From a bacterium (GTDB lineage: Bacteria; Patescibacteriota; Gracilibacteria; UBA4473): a DNA stretch of 45,042 bases. The stretch's first letter is position 1. Each line of letters opens with the position of its first letter. Below are positions 19,051 to 28,166 of the stretch, piece by piece. The notes under the pieces are model-generated. The model was given only the letters and a program-made list of their open reading frames with translations. It was not told the DNA's origin and made no database searches. Made by a program: the position numbers and the translations under genes. The stretch covers positions 1 through 45,042 of the forward strand of contig JAACPJ010000001.1 of assembly GCA_009995455.1 (NCBI GenBank), read 5' to 3'.

Positions 19051-19380
19051 ATGAATAAAAATCTATCACTCCTCAGCCTTTTGCCACTCATTCTTTTAAC
19101 GGGTTGCCAGAGCCCAAACATTCCAACCGCACCCAGCACTCAACCAACCATTTCGTATCAAGAAAACGAGGCCGTCGCCGACAATTCAAAATTAAGAATT
19201 TGCCCCGACGAGTTAATTGAAAACCGAATGCCAGGTACGGTTCCAACCGATCCTCAATCGGCCAGTCAAACAATGCCGAGTGCCTATTATATTCTCGATG
19301 GCAGCCGCCGCGAAATAGCGGAATTTGATCAAAACTGGGTCAACCAAAATTGTGATGTAACGGTTCAAGAGGTGTGGTAA
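19051..19380 (+). CDS. Small lipoprotein with CPDELIENRMPG motif
   Basis: A 109-residue predicted lipoprotein whose signal ends in LTGC at residue 19. The mature part contains CPDELIENRMPG, then SAYYILDGSRREIAEFDQNWV and a second Cys in NQNC, suggesting one disulfide-bonded mini-domain. I know this pattern as recurring in small lipoproteins of uncultured bacteria, without known function. A TATAAA hexamer (19038-19043) ends 7 nt before the ATG, fitting the leaderless promoter style seen elsewhere here. Confidence 0.7.
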   Translation: MNKNLSLLSLLPLILLTGCQSPNIPTAPSTQPTISYQENEAVADNSKLRICPDELIENRMPGTVPTDPQSASQTMPSAYYILDGSRREIAEFDQNWVNQNCDVTVQEVW

Positions 19381-19449
19381 GTCCGCGTAAAAAAAGAGCC
19401 TGTATGAACCTATATAAAAATTACTGAAGTTTGCCTCGATGAATTCATT

Positions 19450-20649
19450 CTAGTCGTTCATCAAATTCCAGGCTGGGAATGGGTCTGAAAAAGTCAGCCA
19501 CTCTGGCAAACCGGCCTCAAACTCGTCCTCTGTTACTAAACAATCATCTAAAGCCGAACGAAGTTCGTTTTCATTGTGCTTAATTCCAATAATAACCAGC
19601 TCTTGCCGACGATCTTTATACTTAGCATCCCAGCCTTGTAGCACCGATAATGCCCGAATTTGTTCTGGCCATTCCGCTATGTCTCGTGCCCCCCACCAAC
19701 TACCAGCACAATCTAGCTGCCGCATTTTCCCCGCCTGAGAAAAAGATCCCACTCCTTGCCAACGTGTAGCAAGCCAAAAATAACCTTTCGCCCGCACTAC
19801 ACCGGCCCAATTTTGTTGTGTAAAATCCCAAAACCGTTGCGGATGAAAGGGCCGATTAGCCTTATAAACAAAACTGCTAATACCATACTCTTCTGTTTCT
19901 GGCACATGCTCACCTCGAACCTCCTTCAGCCACATGGGGTCCTGCGAAGCGCGCTCGAAATTAAATTTACCCGTATTAAGCACCTTCTCCAAAGGGACCT
20001 TAGAATAATTAGTTTCAATAATTTCCACGCCAGGGTTCAGCGATTTAATAATTCTGGTAATTTTAACTAATTCATCCGCAGACACCTCATCCACCTTGTT
20101 TAAAAGCAACACGTCACAAAACTCAATTTGATCGGTTAACAAATTAACCAAATCTCGCTCGTCTGCCTCTCCCAAAGATTCGCCTCTATCTTGTAGTGAA
20201 TCGGTTGATTTAAAATTGTCTAAAAAGTTAGCCGCATCAACCACCGTTGCCATTGTATCCAGCCGAGCAAAGTCAGATAAAATATCACCCGATTCATCAT
20301 CAAACGTAAACGTTTCAGCCACCGGTAAGGGTTCTGAAATACCGGTCGACTCTATTACCAAATAATCAAATCGCTTCTCGGCCGCCAAACGCTTAACCTC
20401 AATCAATAAGTCTTCTCGCAATGTGCAGCAAATACACCCATTGCTCATTTCAACTAGTTTTTCTTCCGTCCGAGACAAATTCGCTTCCCCATTTTCAATC
20501 AAAGACGCGTCAATATTAATTTCTGACATATCATTAACAATCACGGCAACTTTCAAGCCCTCGCGATTCGCCAGTATGTGATTTAGTAACGTAGTTTTTC
20601 CTGAGCCCAGAAAGCCAGACAGAACGGTAACCGGTAATTTTGTATTCAT
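19450..20649 (-). CDS. COG0523 (CobW/P47K-like) GTPase metallochaperone
   Basis: A 399-residue G3E-family GTPase. Walker A is [13 protein letters not shown] near residues 10-22, and the metal-binding CxCC motif is in [11 protein letters not shown]. Walker B-like IESTGISEP and the guanine-specificity motif NKVD follow. A C-terminal CobW_C domain spans about residues 260-385. Members insert or deliver zinc, cobalt or other metals; many are zinc-starvation proteins. ATG at 20649 is chosen because the upstream extension would be encoded by palindromic operator DNA. The two operators (20653-20697) strongly suggest metal-responsive repression, Zur-like by analogy. Confidence 0.9.
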   Translation of the reverse strand: MNTKLPVTVLSGFLGSGKTTLLNHILANREGLKVAVIVNDMSEINIDASLIENGEANLSRTEEKLVEMSNGCICCTLREDLLIEVKRLAAEKRFDYLVIESTGISEPLPVAETFTFDDESGDILSDFARLDTMATVVDAANFLDNFKSTDSLQDRGESLGEADERDLVNLLTDQIEFCDVLLLNKVDEVSADELVKITRIIKSLNPGVEIIETNYSKVPLEKVLNTGKFNFERASQDPMWLKEVRGEHVPETEEYGISSFVYKANRPFHPQRFWDFTQQNWAGVVRAKGYFWLATRWQGVGSFSQAGKMRQLDCAGSWWGARDIAEWPEQIRALSVLQGWDAKYKDRRQELVIIGIKHNENELRSALDDCLVTEDEFEAGLPEWLTFSDPFPAWNLMND

Positions 20650-20652
20650 TAA

Positions 20653-20669
20653 ATGCAACTTAGTTGCAT
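20653..20669 (-). promoter_or_regulatory. Palindromic operator, proximal copy
   Basis: A perfect 17-bp palindrome (ATGCAACT T AGTTGCAT) ends 4 bp before the metallochaperone ATG. It is identical in its 13-bp core to a second site centred 30 bp upstream. Confidence 0.75.
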
Positions 20670-20684
20670 TGTTTATAATAATAC

Positions 20685-20697
20685 GCAACTTAGTTGC
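20685..20697 (-). promoter_or_regulatory. Palindromic operator, distal copy
   Basis: GCAACTTAGTTGC, a 13-bp palindrome, repeats the core of the proximal site. The centres are 30 bp apart, close to three helical turns, so dimers would sit on one DNA face. An AT-rich -10-like stretch (TATTAT/TATAAA on the minus strand) lies between the two sites. Confidence 0.75.
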
Positions 20698-20720
20698 AAG
20701 AAAAAAGACCTCAGTATTAT

Positions 20721-22826
20721 TTAACGCTCTACCGCTTTCATCGACAGCTGAATTTTTCCGTTTTCCATCGACATAACTTTCACTTTTACCCTTTGCCCGA
20801 CTTCTAATTCCTCAGCGGGATTCGAGATAAACTTGTTGGCAATTTGCGACACGTGCAGCAAGCCGTCATTTTTCAAACCAATATCAACAAACGCCCCAAA
20901 CGCCACCACGTTTCGCACTACGCCCGAAACCACACAACCTTCAACAATCGTGCTCGCATCAATTTTTTCCTCGGCTTTTCGATGCGAAGAATGCACGCGT
21001 TCGTCTTTGCCAATTTTGTCGTACGCTTCGGCAATAAACTCGAGCGTCAACGAAGTAACTTCTGGGTACAGCTTTTGCATGGCTTCTTTATGCGCGTTAA
21101 AAACCGCTTCTACCGAACCTTCATTTTTATGCGCTAAATAGTATTTAGCCAGGGCGTATTGATCGGGATGAATATCGGTGTTATCGAGTTCTTCCTTACT
21201 TTCTGGCACCCGTAAAAACCCCGTTGATTGCTCGTAGACTTTATCCGACAAAACTTTTCGTAACGCCGCTCGCGAGGCGTAAGGCCGATTAGAATAAATC
21301 TTTTTGGCCGCCCGTTTATCAATCCCGGCAATATGACTTAACACATAAGTTGAAGCCGAATTCACATTAATCCCGACCCGGTTCACTACGTCTTCAACCG
21401 TATAACCTAACCTTTCTTCCAACTTTTTTACCGGCATATCGTGCTGATACATGCCGACGCCAATCGCTTCCACCGGCACTTTTACTAGTTCGGACAACGG
21501 ATCAATATAGCGTCGCCCAATCGAAATCGTGCCGCGGTCTAAGCTATCAAGATCCGGGAACTCTTCTTGGGCAATTTTAGACGCCGAATACACCGACGCG
21601 CCCGACTCGTTGACTATATAAACCTGCGTTTTGGTCACACTTTGAATTAAATCGAGTGTTTCATCCGCCCCCGAGCCATTGCCCAGCACAATCACTTCTG
21701 GCGCGTAAGCCGTTAGCAATTGTTCAAGCGTTTTCTTGGCACTTTCTGGCTGATGTAAAAAGATTTTATCAAAATAAATCGGCGTGCCTAAGGCGTCTAA
21801 AACGGCCGCTTTACAGCCCGCCCGAAACCCCGGATCAAGCGCCAAAATTATTTTTCCGTAATCGGGTTTGGTCATCAAAAGCGCTTCTAAATTTGACCGA
21901 AAAGAGGCAATCGCATCGTCTTCAGCCGTTTCGGCTAAGTCAGTCCGAATCTCATTTTCCAACGATTTAAACAGCACCGAAAACCCGTCTTTAAAAGCCG
22001 CTGTCAGTAAATCGGTGCCCGCGCCTTTATACCCAATATCTCTAAAATATTTTTGTTGGGTGAAGGTTTCCATACTTTCAGTTTTGTCGATTTTAACGTT
22101 CAAAATACCCAGTTGTTCGCCCCGGTTAAGCGCCAATATTTGGTAGGGTTTCAAGGCTTTAAAGCTTTGTTTAAAATCTTTATATAATTCGAACTTAGAA
22201 ATTTGTTGGGCGTCTTTTTCCTTTAGTTTTTCCAGCATTTTCTCTGACTTCTTAGTCGCTATTACCACCGAATCACTCAGCGTTTGCGCTTTTAAAAACG
22301 ACCGTAGTTTAGGTTCCGACGCTATCTCGGCCGAAATAATACTCTGCGCTCCGTCTAAAATTTCCTCTAAAGAAAAATCTTTTAAAAGTGCCGTAAATTC
22401 ACTTTTAACCATCGCTTCGTCTGCCCCTTGTTTTATTTTGTCGGCTACCGGCTGAAAGCCTTTTTCAATGGCAATCATCGCCTTGGTTTTCTTTTTCAAT
22501 TTATAAGGCTGATAAATTGCCTCCACTTCTTTCAGCGTTTGGCAGGCGATGATTTTAGCCAACAAATCGGGCGTCATTTTGGCTTGTTCTTCAATGCCAT
22601 TAATGGCCGTTTGTTTGGCTTTATACAAACTCTCTCGTTTGGCTTTTTGCGCCAAAATTTCCCGAATATCTTCTTCGTCTAAATTACCCGTTCGTTCTTT
22701 ACGGTAACGCGCCATAAAAGGAATCGTATCGCCTTCCTCCGTCATGGCCAAAATCACTTCCACCTGAAAAGGTTTCAGCGATAAAGCGGCAGAAATTTCT
22801 TTTGGGTAATCGGGTTCGAGCAACAT
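20721..22826 (-). CDS. tex: Tex family S1 RNA-binding transcription accessory protein
   Basis: A 701-residue Tex protein, near usual length. It begins with the helical Tex N domain ([33 protein letters not shown], near residues 18-50). A YqgF-like RNase H-fold domain follows ([18 protein letters not shown], about residues 325-445), then helix-hairpin-helix repeats ([21 protein letters not shown] and later). A C-terminal S1 domain ends it (about 628-700, [32 protein letters not shown]). Tex binds nucleic acids and RNA polymerase and affects transcription in many bacteria. It is a stand-alone gene here. Confidence 0.97.
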   Translation of the reverse strand: MLLEPDYPKEISAALSLKPFQVEVILAMTEEGDTIPFMARYRKERTGNLDEEDIREILAQKAKRESLYKAKQTAINGIEEQAKMTPDLLAKIIACQTLKEVEAIYQPYKLKKKTKAMIAIEKGFQPVADKIKQGADEAMVKSEFTALLKDFSLEEILDGAQSIISAEIASEPKLRSFLKAQTLSDSVVIATKKSEKMLEKLKEKDAQQISKFELYKDFKQSFKALKPYQILALNRGEQLGILNVKIDKTESMETFTQQKYFRDIGYKGAGTDLLTAAFKDGFSVLFKSLENEIRTDLAETAEDDAIASFRSNLEALLMTKPDYGKIILALDPGFRAGCKAAVLDALGTPIYFDKIFLHQPESAKKTLEQLLTAYAPEVIVLGNGSGADETLDLIQSVTKTQVYIVNESGASVYSASKIAQEEFPDLDSLDRGTISIGRRYIDPLSELVKVPVEAIGVGMYQHDMPVKKLEERLGYTVEDVVNRVGINVNSASTYVLSHIAGIDKRAAKKIYSNRPYASRAALRKVLSDKVYEQSTGFLRVPESKEELDNTDIHPDQYALAKYYLAHKNEGSVEAVFNAHKEAMQKLYPEVTSLTLEFIAEAYDKIGKDERVHSSHRKAEEKIDASTIVEGCVVSGVVRNVVAFGAFVDIGLKNDGLLHVSQIANKFISNPAEELEVGQRVKVKVMSMENGKIQLSMKAVER

Positions 22827-22906
22827 TGGTTATAAGTTTTAATCTAGTGAGGGGAGTTTAGGGGGAAAGCAAAAAAACACTAAGCAGAAGCTTAATGTAC
22901 TTTTGT

Positions 22907-22980
22907 TGGCAGGCGCAGTAGGAATCGAACCCACACCAAGGGCTTTGGAGACCCTTGTACTACCATTATACTATGCGCCT
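22907..22980 (-). tRNA. trnW: tRNA-Trp (CCA anticodon)
   Basis: The 74-nt gene folds into a cloverleaf. Acceptor arms are AGGCGCA and TGCGCCT, the anticodon stem-loop is AGGGT-CTCCAAA-GCCCT with anticodon CCA, and the T arm is GTGGGTTCGATTCCTAC. The discriminator is G and the 3' CCA is encoded in the DNA. Anticodon CCA reads only UGG, in keeping with TGA serving as a stop here. Confidence 0.95.
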
Positions 22981-23073
22981 TCGTCGTCGATGATTAGGGC
23001 TTTTTAAACCCAAAGAGCCACCAGATCGTATTGGTGAACCTAAAAAAATCAATCTTTTATAACCCTAAGCCCG

Positions 23074-23196
23074 TTAGTTCAAGCAAACGGCTGCATCCGG
23101 AGCACATGGCTCGGCTGCATGGGTCATCAACAGCGTTCCCGCCACCAAGCCCAAGGCGACCATCAAACCAATTAAATACTGGGTTTCTTCGTGCAT
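23074..23196 (-). CDS. 40-aa single-pass membrane peptide
   Basis: ATG at 23196 to TAA encodes 40 residues. It has an N-terminal MHEETQY, one hydrophobic helix LIGLMVALGLVAGTLLM (residues 8-24), and a short tail with two Cys (EPCAPDAAVC). The organisation (short charged start, one helix, CxxxxxC tail outside) looks like a genuine small membrane or secreted peptide. It lies between tRNA-Trp and a NagZ-like gene. No family recognised. Confidence 0.45.
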   Translation of the reverse strand: MHEETQYLIGLMVALGLVAGTLLMTHAAEPCAPDAAVCLN

Positions 23197-23248
23197 CGCT
23201 CAGTGTTTTAGGGCAAAACCAAGCATTGTCAATTTTTAGAATAATATT

Positions 23249-24403
23249 TTATTCATATTTACTTAATCTTTGCACCAGTTTTAAGCGCAAAACGCGTTTA
23301 ATTTTCGCTTCAAATTCAGGCGCAAAAACAGGCTCAATCATCAATAATTCTTGAATGTCTTGGTTTAGTTTCGCCGCATCTAACGGCATTAACACTATAT
23401 CGGCGCCGGCGAGTAAAGCCTTTAAATCCGCGTCTTCAATTTCACTCACCGCCTGCATATTCATCGCATCAGTAATAATCAACCCCTTAAACCCTAGTTC
23501 TTCGCGCAGTAAATCGGTCATCATCAAACTTGATAGTGTGGCCGGCAAACCATCCGTATCGCAAGTTTCATTTTTAACGGCTAGGTGCCCCACCATAACC
23601 ATCGGAATTTGGGCTGTAATCGCCGATTTAAACGATTCAAGTTCCTTTAAGGGCTCAGTAATAGTTTGCAGTTCTAAATGCGTGTCACCGCTTACTAAAC
23701 CATGCCCCGGGAAATGCTTCGCCGTGGGGATAATATTGGCTCGCATAAAATCGCGGGCCATTAAGTTCGCTCGTTCTTGTACAATTTCTGGGTCATCCGA
23801 AAAAGCTCGGGCGCCAATCACACTTTTATTCGTGCCCAAATCATAAACTGGGGCAAAATTTAAATTCATACCAAAGCGTTTTAATTCGTCGGCAATGTCT
23901 TTGGTCACTTTGTTGATTAACTCTGTGGTATCTAAATCTTTGGTTTCTTTTTCATAAACCGGGTCTTCAAAACGGTATTTAAGCAAAGAAGGCTCCGCAT
24001 CAACCGATACCAATAAAGGCACGATGTTTGGATTAGCCATTTCTAGATCTGCAATTAATTCTGGGGTAAAAGTTTTATTAAGCACCATATAACCACCGAC
24101 CGCTTCGGTTTCAATTAAAACTTTGAGGGTATCCAAATTGGTTTCGTTGTCCCAAGCCGGCATAATTAATTGTCCAACTCGAGCGGTAGATGAAAGGGAA
24201 TTGTACCAATCATCTACCAGACTTTCTAAATAAGCATCCTCTAAAAAATAGTCGCTTAATTGCCCCTGCATTTGCGTTAGCTTTTCGACTTCAACTTTGG
24301 GCATCAATTTGTTTTTGATAGCCGCCTTTACCATTGGCGTCGTGCCTAAAACACAACTCAAAGCCAACACCAGCGCGATCATTAAAATATCTCGCCCTTT
24401 CAT
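23249..24403 (-). CDS. GH3 beta-N-acetylhexosaminidase-like protein (NagZ-like)
   Basis: A 384-residue glycoside hydrolase family 3 protein with an N-terminal membrane anchor or signal (about residues 6-26). The NagZ signature is present: PTAKHFPGHGLVSGDTH, including the His of the catalytic dyad, and a nucleophile-region motif LIITDAMNM. It lacks the C-terminal domain of larger GH3 enzymes, as NagZ does. Known NagZ enzymes remove N-acetylglucosamine from muropeptides or glycans. Being exported, this one may act on the wall or on surface polymers. Its ATG overlaps the stop codon of the upstream SGNH gene (ATGA). Confidence 0.88.
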   Translation of the reverse strand: MKGRDILMIALVLALSCVLGTTPMVKAAIKNKLMPKVEVEKLTQMQGQLSDYFLEDAYLESLVDDWYNSLSSTARVGQLIMPAWDNETNLDTLKVLIETEAVGGYMVLNKTFTPELIADLEMANPNIVPLLVSVDAEPSLLKYRFEDPVYEKETKDLDTTELINKVTKDIADELKRFGMNLNFAPVYDLGTNKSVIGARAFSDDPEIVQERANLMARDFMRANIIPTAKHFPGHGLVSGDTHLELQTITEPLKELESFKSAITAQIPMVMVGHLAVKNETCDTDGLPATLSSLMMTDLLREELGFKGLIITDAMNMQAVSEIEDADLKALLAGADIVLMPLDAAKLNQDIQELLMIEPVFAPEFEAKIKRVLRLKLVQRLSKYE

Positions 24404-25662
24404 TCTGAATCCGATTTAATCATTTGATAAATCGCTTCGGCAGTGAGTTCGTGCCCCGGTTTATCAAAATGCGGATCCGCATTGTAGTTGAAAAACAAAG
24501 CTTCTCGGTCTGGGTCAGAGCGCATCAACGGCAACATATCCACGCAATCGAGCTGTCTTGAATCACAAAAGCTCATAATTTCAGTTTGCGGACGATCCGA
24601 CTCTTTTGCATCTTCATCAAAATAAATTCGGGCGTATTTGGTTCGGTATGAATCATCGACTTGCACGTCCATCGGCAATAACACAAACTTTAACTTAATA
24701 TCTTTTTGGTTCGCATAATCACTCATAAACTGCATGCCTTGCAAAAATCGTTCCCAGTAACCCGGTAAATTTGGGTCCCAAGCCGGGTGATTTTCCGATA
24801 AAAACACCGGCCAAGTCAACGTTGGTTCTTCAAACTCTGGGTCCGCTAATTCCAGCTTGTAACGCAATACCAGTAAACGCTTTTCTAACCAATCCCAAGC
24901 CAGTGATTTTGGCGGCGTACTAGTCCGGCTTTCTAGCTTACCTTCAGCGTTAGCGAATACTTTCTGGTCATACACTTTCACCAAGTCTTTTTGATTATTC
25001 AAAATCCAAGTTTTTCGGCGCAATTCAGTAATATCATTGGCCACAAAAATATTCACCACGACCGTGTCCAAGGGCATAGTCTCCGCGTATTTTTTCAGCA
25101 GTAAATAATAGTTACCAATCGAATAACCAATATGACCGGCATTCCAAACCTGCCATTTATCTCTGTCTAAATCATCTTCGCCTAATTGAAACGTAGAAGG
25201 TTGATCACTCAAATCGAGCGTGTCACCCAGCAAACCACGTTCAACATCCGGGTCAAAAGCTAAGTTTCCAATCGGCGGGTTCAGTTTCTTTTCCAGTAAA
25301 GCGGAAAAAGTTTCATCTTGATCAACCCCCGTTCCAAACGTAAAAGAATCCCCAATCATTAGAATATTTTTCGTTCGAGGTGTTTGAGTTTCCGACTCAT
25401 AGTCCGCATCGTTTCTAAGACCTAAATTATTAATAAAAATTTCTGGAATCGGTAAACCGTAGCCATTACGCGCCATTTTTTTCGGATTGTGCGCGTAAGT
25501 ATTTAAATCATCTACTTTAAAAATAGGCACGCCTACTGCCGAAATCGTTTCGATCGATAAACTTTGGTAAGTACGCAAATAAAATTCTAAACCCGCAAAA
25601 CAAAGAACTCCAAAAAGGCTTAAAAACACGAGATTCCAAAACAATACTTTCAAAGTTTGCAT
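24400..25662 (-). CDS. Membrane-anchored SGNH hydrolase-like protein
   Basis: A 420-residue protein with one N-terminal membrane helix (about residues 6-27). The block I motif GDSFTFGTGVDQDETF contains the nucleophile Ser. NAGHIGYS follows as block II, an AND motif in FVANDITEL resembles block III, and DPHFDKPGH near the C terminus supplies Asp and His. It resembles acyltransferase- or esterase-type SGNH proteins often encoded beside NodU/CmcH carbamoyltransferases. Its ATGA overlap with the NagZ-like gene and its position 55 nt after the carbamoyltransferase gene support joint expression. It may trim or add acyl groups on a surface glycan. Confidence 0.8.
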   Translation of the reverse strand: MQTLKVLFWNLVFLSLFGVLCFAGLEFYLRTYQSLSIETISAVGVPIFKVDDLNTYAHNPKKMARNGYGLPIPEIFINNLGLRNDADYESETQTPRTKNILMIGDSFTFGTGVDQDETFSALLEKKLNPPIGNLAFDPDVERGLLGDTLDLSDQPSTFQLGEDDLDRDKWQVWNAGHIGYSIGNYYLLLKKYAETMPLDTVVVNIFVANDITELRRKTWILNNQKDLVKVYDQKVFANAEGKLESRTSTPPKSLAWDWLEKRLLVLRYKLELADPEFEEPTLTWPVFLSENHPAWDPNLPGYWERFLQGMQFMSDYANQKDIKLKFVLLPMDVQVDDSYRTKYARIYFDEDAKESDRPQTEIMSFCDSRQLDCVDMLPLMRSDPDREALFFNYNADPHFDKPGHELTAEAIYQMIKSDSE

Positions 25663-25717
25663 TTATTTAAGCTTATCAAGACAACCAAGTTTTAAAAGCT
25701 CAGCCGCCCGAAAATTT

Positions 25718-27559
25718 CTAATCTTCACCAAAAACCTCGAGCTCAAATTTTTCTTTCATCGCTTCTTTGTCTATGTCTTCAGCGGTGATAATAAAATCTT
25801 CGAGCACTAAAACGTCCATATCGGTTCGAATAAAACACTTAAACGCATCAATGTGATCACACACAATCGGTTCACCGCGAACATTGAAAGACGTATTGAT
25901 CACCACTGGGCAGCCTGTTAAATCATTAAAAGCCGATAATATATCGTAATAAGACTGGTTGTTTTCAGGCGTAACCGTTTGAATTCTCGCCGAGTTATTA
26001 ACGTGCGTAATCGCCGGTAAATCTTTCGCTTTAGTGCCTGCGGTTAACAGCATATAAGGACTTTCAACGCCACGCAGGTCAAAAATTTCATCCGCTTTAT
26101 CATCCATCACACTGGGCGCAAAGGGTCTAAAATCTTCGCGAAACTTAATTTTAATATTCACTCGTTTCCAATTCTCTGTTTGCCGTGGATCGGCAATAAT
26201 CGAACGATTTCCCAGAGCCCGAGGCCCAAATTCCATTCGGCCTTGAAACAAACCAATGACTTTGTTTTCGGCGAGTTGTTGCGCAATTTTTTCCGATCGA
26301 CTCGTTTCTGAATCAATTTTATCAAACTTTATACCATATTCTTGCAAGAAAGATTCAATCACCTCGTTTGAATATTTTGGCCCTAAGTAAATCGTTTCGA
26401 CCGGTTTTAAATTATGCCCTTCTGGCTGCATTACAGAATGCGTGTACAAAGCCGCCCCAACACTTCCACCGGCATCTCCAGCGGCCGGGAAAATATAAAC
26501 ATTCTTAAACGGGCCTTCTCGAACAATGCGTCCATTGGCGACACAGTTCAACGCTACTCCACCAGACAAACAAAGGTTTTCACCACCATATTGCAAGTGG
26601 GCGTATTGCACCAAATTAAGCATTAATTCTTCCGTTACTTCTTGTAAACTAGCGGCCATATCTTTATGCCATTGGGTCAGTTCATCATCCGAATTTCTCA
26701 CTGGTTTACCAAAGTGTTTGATAAATTTTTGCGACGTCATGCGCAAACCATAACGGTACGCAAAAAATTGGGGCTTAAGTCGGAAACTTCCATCTTCAAA
26801 AACTTCTAACAGCTCCCAAATTTTATCTTTGTGAATGGGGTTGCCATAAGGCGCCAGCCCCATCACTTTATATTCCCCACTATTAACTTTAAAACCCAGA
26901 TAATACGTAAAAGCGCTGTAAAGTAGCCCTAAAGAATCTGGGAAAACCATTTCCTCTTTAAGGGTCAGTTCGGCTCCTTTCCCCAAAGCCAGACTGGTCG
27001 TTGACCATTCACCTACGCCATCCACCGTGAGCACCGTCGCGTCTTTAAAACCAGATGGATAATAGGTGGAAGCCGCGTGACTTAAGTGATGCGGCACATA
27101 GTAAATTTTGCCTTCATAATTAGGGAAAGCGTTTTTCGGAGTGCCAATATTAAAGAATTTTTGATACCAAGGTCGATACGTAAAGCCCGGCATTAATTCA
27201 CCTAACTCTTTACGAATAATATGCTCCATCCACAACTTCTTACTCAGCCAAGCGCGCATCGCTTTTAAAAAAGAGGGGAAACCATGCGGCCACTCTTGAA
27301 TGTAAGTCAGCAGTAATCGCTCAAATTTCCAAAGTGGTTTTTCGTAAAAACAAATCCCATCTACATCTTCTATCTTAATTCCTACTTCGCTTAAACAGTA
27401 TTCTATCGCTTTAGTCGGAAAGTTTTCATCGTGCTTTAAGCGAGTAAAACGTTCTTCTTGAGCCGCCGCCAGCACCTTGCCATCTTTTAAAATACAAGCA
27501 CTGCTGTCGTGATAAAAACACGCCAGCCCAAGCAAATAAACCGGTTTATTTTCCGCCAT
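25718..27559 (-). CDS. NodU/CmcH-family O-carbamoyltransferase
   Basis: A 613-residue carbamoyltransferase of the NodU/CmcH/TobZ family. The Kae1-like N-terminal domain starts LGLACFYHDSSACILKDGKVLAAAQEERFTR. It contains VPHHLSHAASTYYPSGF, TVDGVGEWST and CLSGGVALNCVANG. The C-terminal YrdC-like part contains EFGPRALGNRSIIADPR and NTSFNVRGEPIV. These enzymes transfer a carbamoyl group from carbamoyl phosphate, through a carbamoyl-adenylate, to sugar or other hydroxyl groups. Its start overlaps the stop of the SxtJ-like gene (TAATG). The neighbouring SGNH and GH3 genes suggest the acceptor is an envelope glycan. Confidence 0.93.
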   Translation of the reverse strand: MAENKPVYLLGLACFYHDSSACILKDGKVLAAAQEERFTRLKHDENFPTKAIEYCLSEVGIKIEDVDGICFYEKPLWKFERLLLTYIQEWPHGFPSFLKAMRAWLSKKLWMEHIIRKELGELMPGFTYRPWYQKFFNIGTPKNAFPNYEGKIYYVPHHLSHAASTYYPSGFKDATVLTVDGVGEWSTTSLALGKGAELTLKEEMVFPDSLGLLYSAFTYYLGFKVNSGEYKVMGLAPYGNPIHKDKIWELLEVFEDGSFRLKPQFFAYRYGLRMTSQKFIKHFGKPVRNSDDELTQWHKDMAASLQEVTEELMLNLVQYAHLQYGGENLCLSGGVALNCVANGRIVREGPFKNVYIFPAAGDAGGSVGAALYTHSVMQPEGHNLKPVETIYLGPKYSNEVIESFLQEYGIKFDKIDSETSRSEKIAQQLAENKVIGLFQGRMEFGPRALGNRSIIADPRQTENWKRVNIKIKFREDFRPFAPSVMDDKADEIFDLRGVESPYMLLTAGTKAKDLPAITHVNNSARIQTVTPENNQSYYDILSAFNDLTGCPVVINTSFNVRGEPIVCDHIDAFKCFIRTDMDVLVLEDFIITAEDIDKEAMKEKFELEVFGED

Positions 27560-27783
27560 TAAAATTGTTTTTCTAAAGCTTCTAAAGTGTTTGGCTGATG
27601 CTCAAAATTTCGCCACATACTTTTGGGTTTAGCTTTTAACAAAAGCACTAAATCATAAAGAATGGCGTAAATACCAATAAATACAAAGTAAACTACGCCC
27701 AGCAAAATATGTTCATTTATCCAGCCCACTTTATCAGCAAACCACATCCAGCCATCCCACAACACTGTGCCTATTTTTTTCAT
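27559..27783 (-). CDS. SxtJ-like small membrane protein
   Basis: A 74-residue protein with one or two hydrophobic segments (HILLGVVYFVFIGIYAILYDLVLLL, about residues 25-49) and a charged tail. It resembles SxtJ-like proteins, which commonly precede NodU/CmcH carbamoyltransferases; this match rests on topology and position more than on sequence identity. ATG at 27783 is chosen because it forms an ATGA overlap with the preceding gene. The role is unknown; it may anchor the carbamoyltransferase at the membrane. Confidence 0.6.
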   Translation of the reverse strand: MKKIGTVLWDGWMWFADKVGWINEHILLGVVYFVFIGIYAILYDLVLLLKAKPKSMWRNFEHQPNTLEALEKQF

Positions 27784-28166
27784 GTGCAATTATCTTCACA
27801 AACAAATGTACCTTCCTCTGTAATTTTATAAACCTTTTCCGCACTTGGTTTTTTATTCTGTTTAATTTTCATACAAAGCCAGTTTTCACGGACCACTACT
27901 AGACGATTCTTATAGCTCACTTTTAAACATTCACCAATCTCTAAGCGGTCGATTACAGATTCTAAATCATAAACGTCTTCATTTAGAAATTTGTCTTTAG
28001 GCACTAAAACAAGCGTATTTAAATTACCACTACCAGTATTCATATAGGTATATAACTGGTGTTTACCTACTACGGTAGGTTTTAGGTAACCGGGAGTTTC
28101 AAAAATCCAAAACAACGACACTGACGTCAAAACCACTAACGCAATTAAAAGGCCTAACCAACGCAT
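27780..28166 (-). CDS. Membrane-anchored protein of unknown function
   Basis: A 128-residue protein with one N-terminal helix (LGLLIALVVLTSVSLFWIF) and a soluble domain of about 105 residues outside the membrane. Three Cys are present, two as CEDNC at the very end. No family recognised. It starts directly at the stop codon of gltX (TAGATG) and overlaps the SxtJ-like gene by 4 nt, so it is part of the carbamoyltransferase operon. Confidence 0.65.
   Translation of the reverse strand: MRWLGLLIALVVLTSVSLFWIFETPGYLKPTVVGKHQLYTYMNTGSGNLNTLVLVPKDKFLNEDVYDLESVIDRLEIGECLKVSYKNRLVVVRENWLCMKIKQNKKPSAEKVYKITEEGTFVCEDNCT

Noticed and set aside
23031-23354. 107-codon plus-strand frame
   Set aside because: Its translation has low-complexity Ser/Pro and no domain, and it lies antisense to the better-looking 40-aa membrane peptide and the end of the NagZ-like gene.
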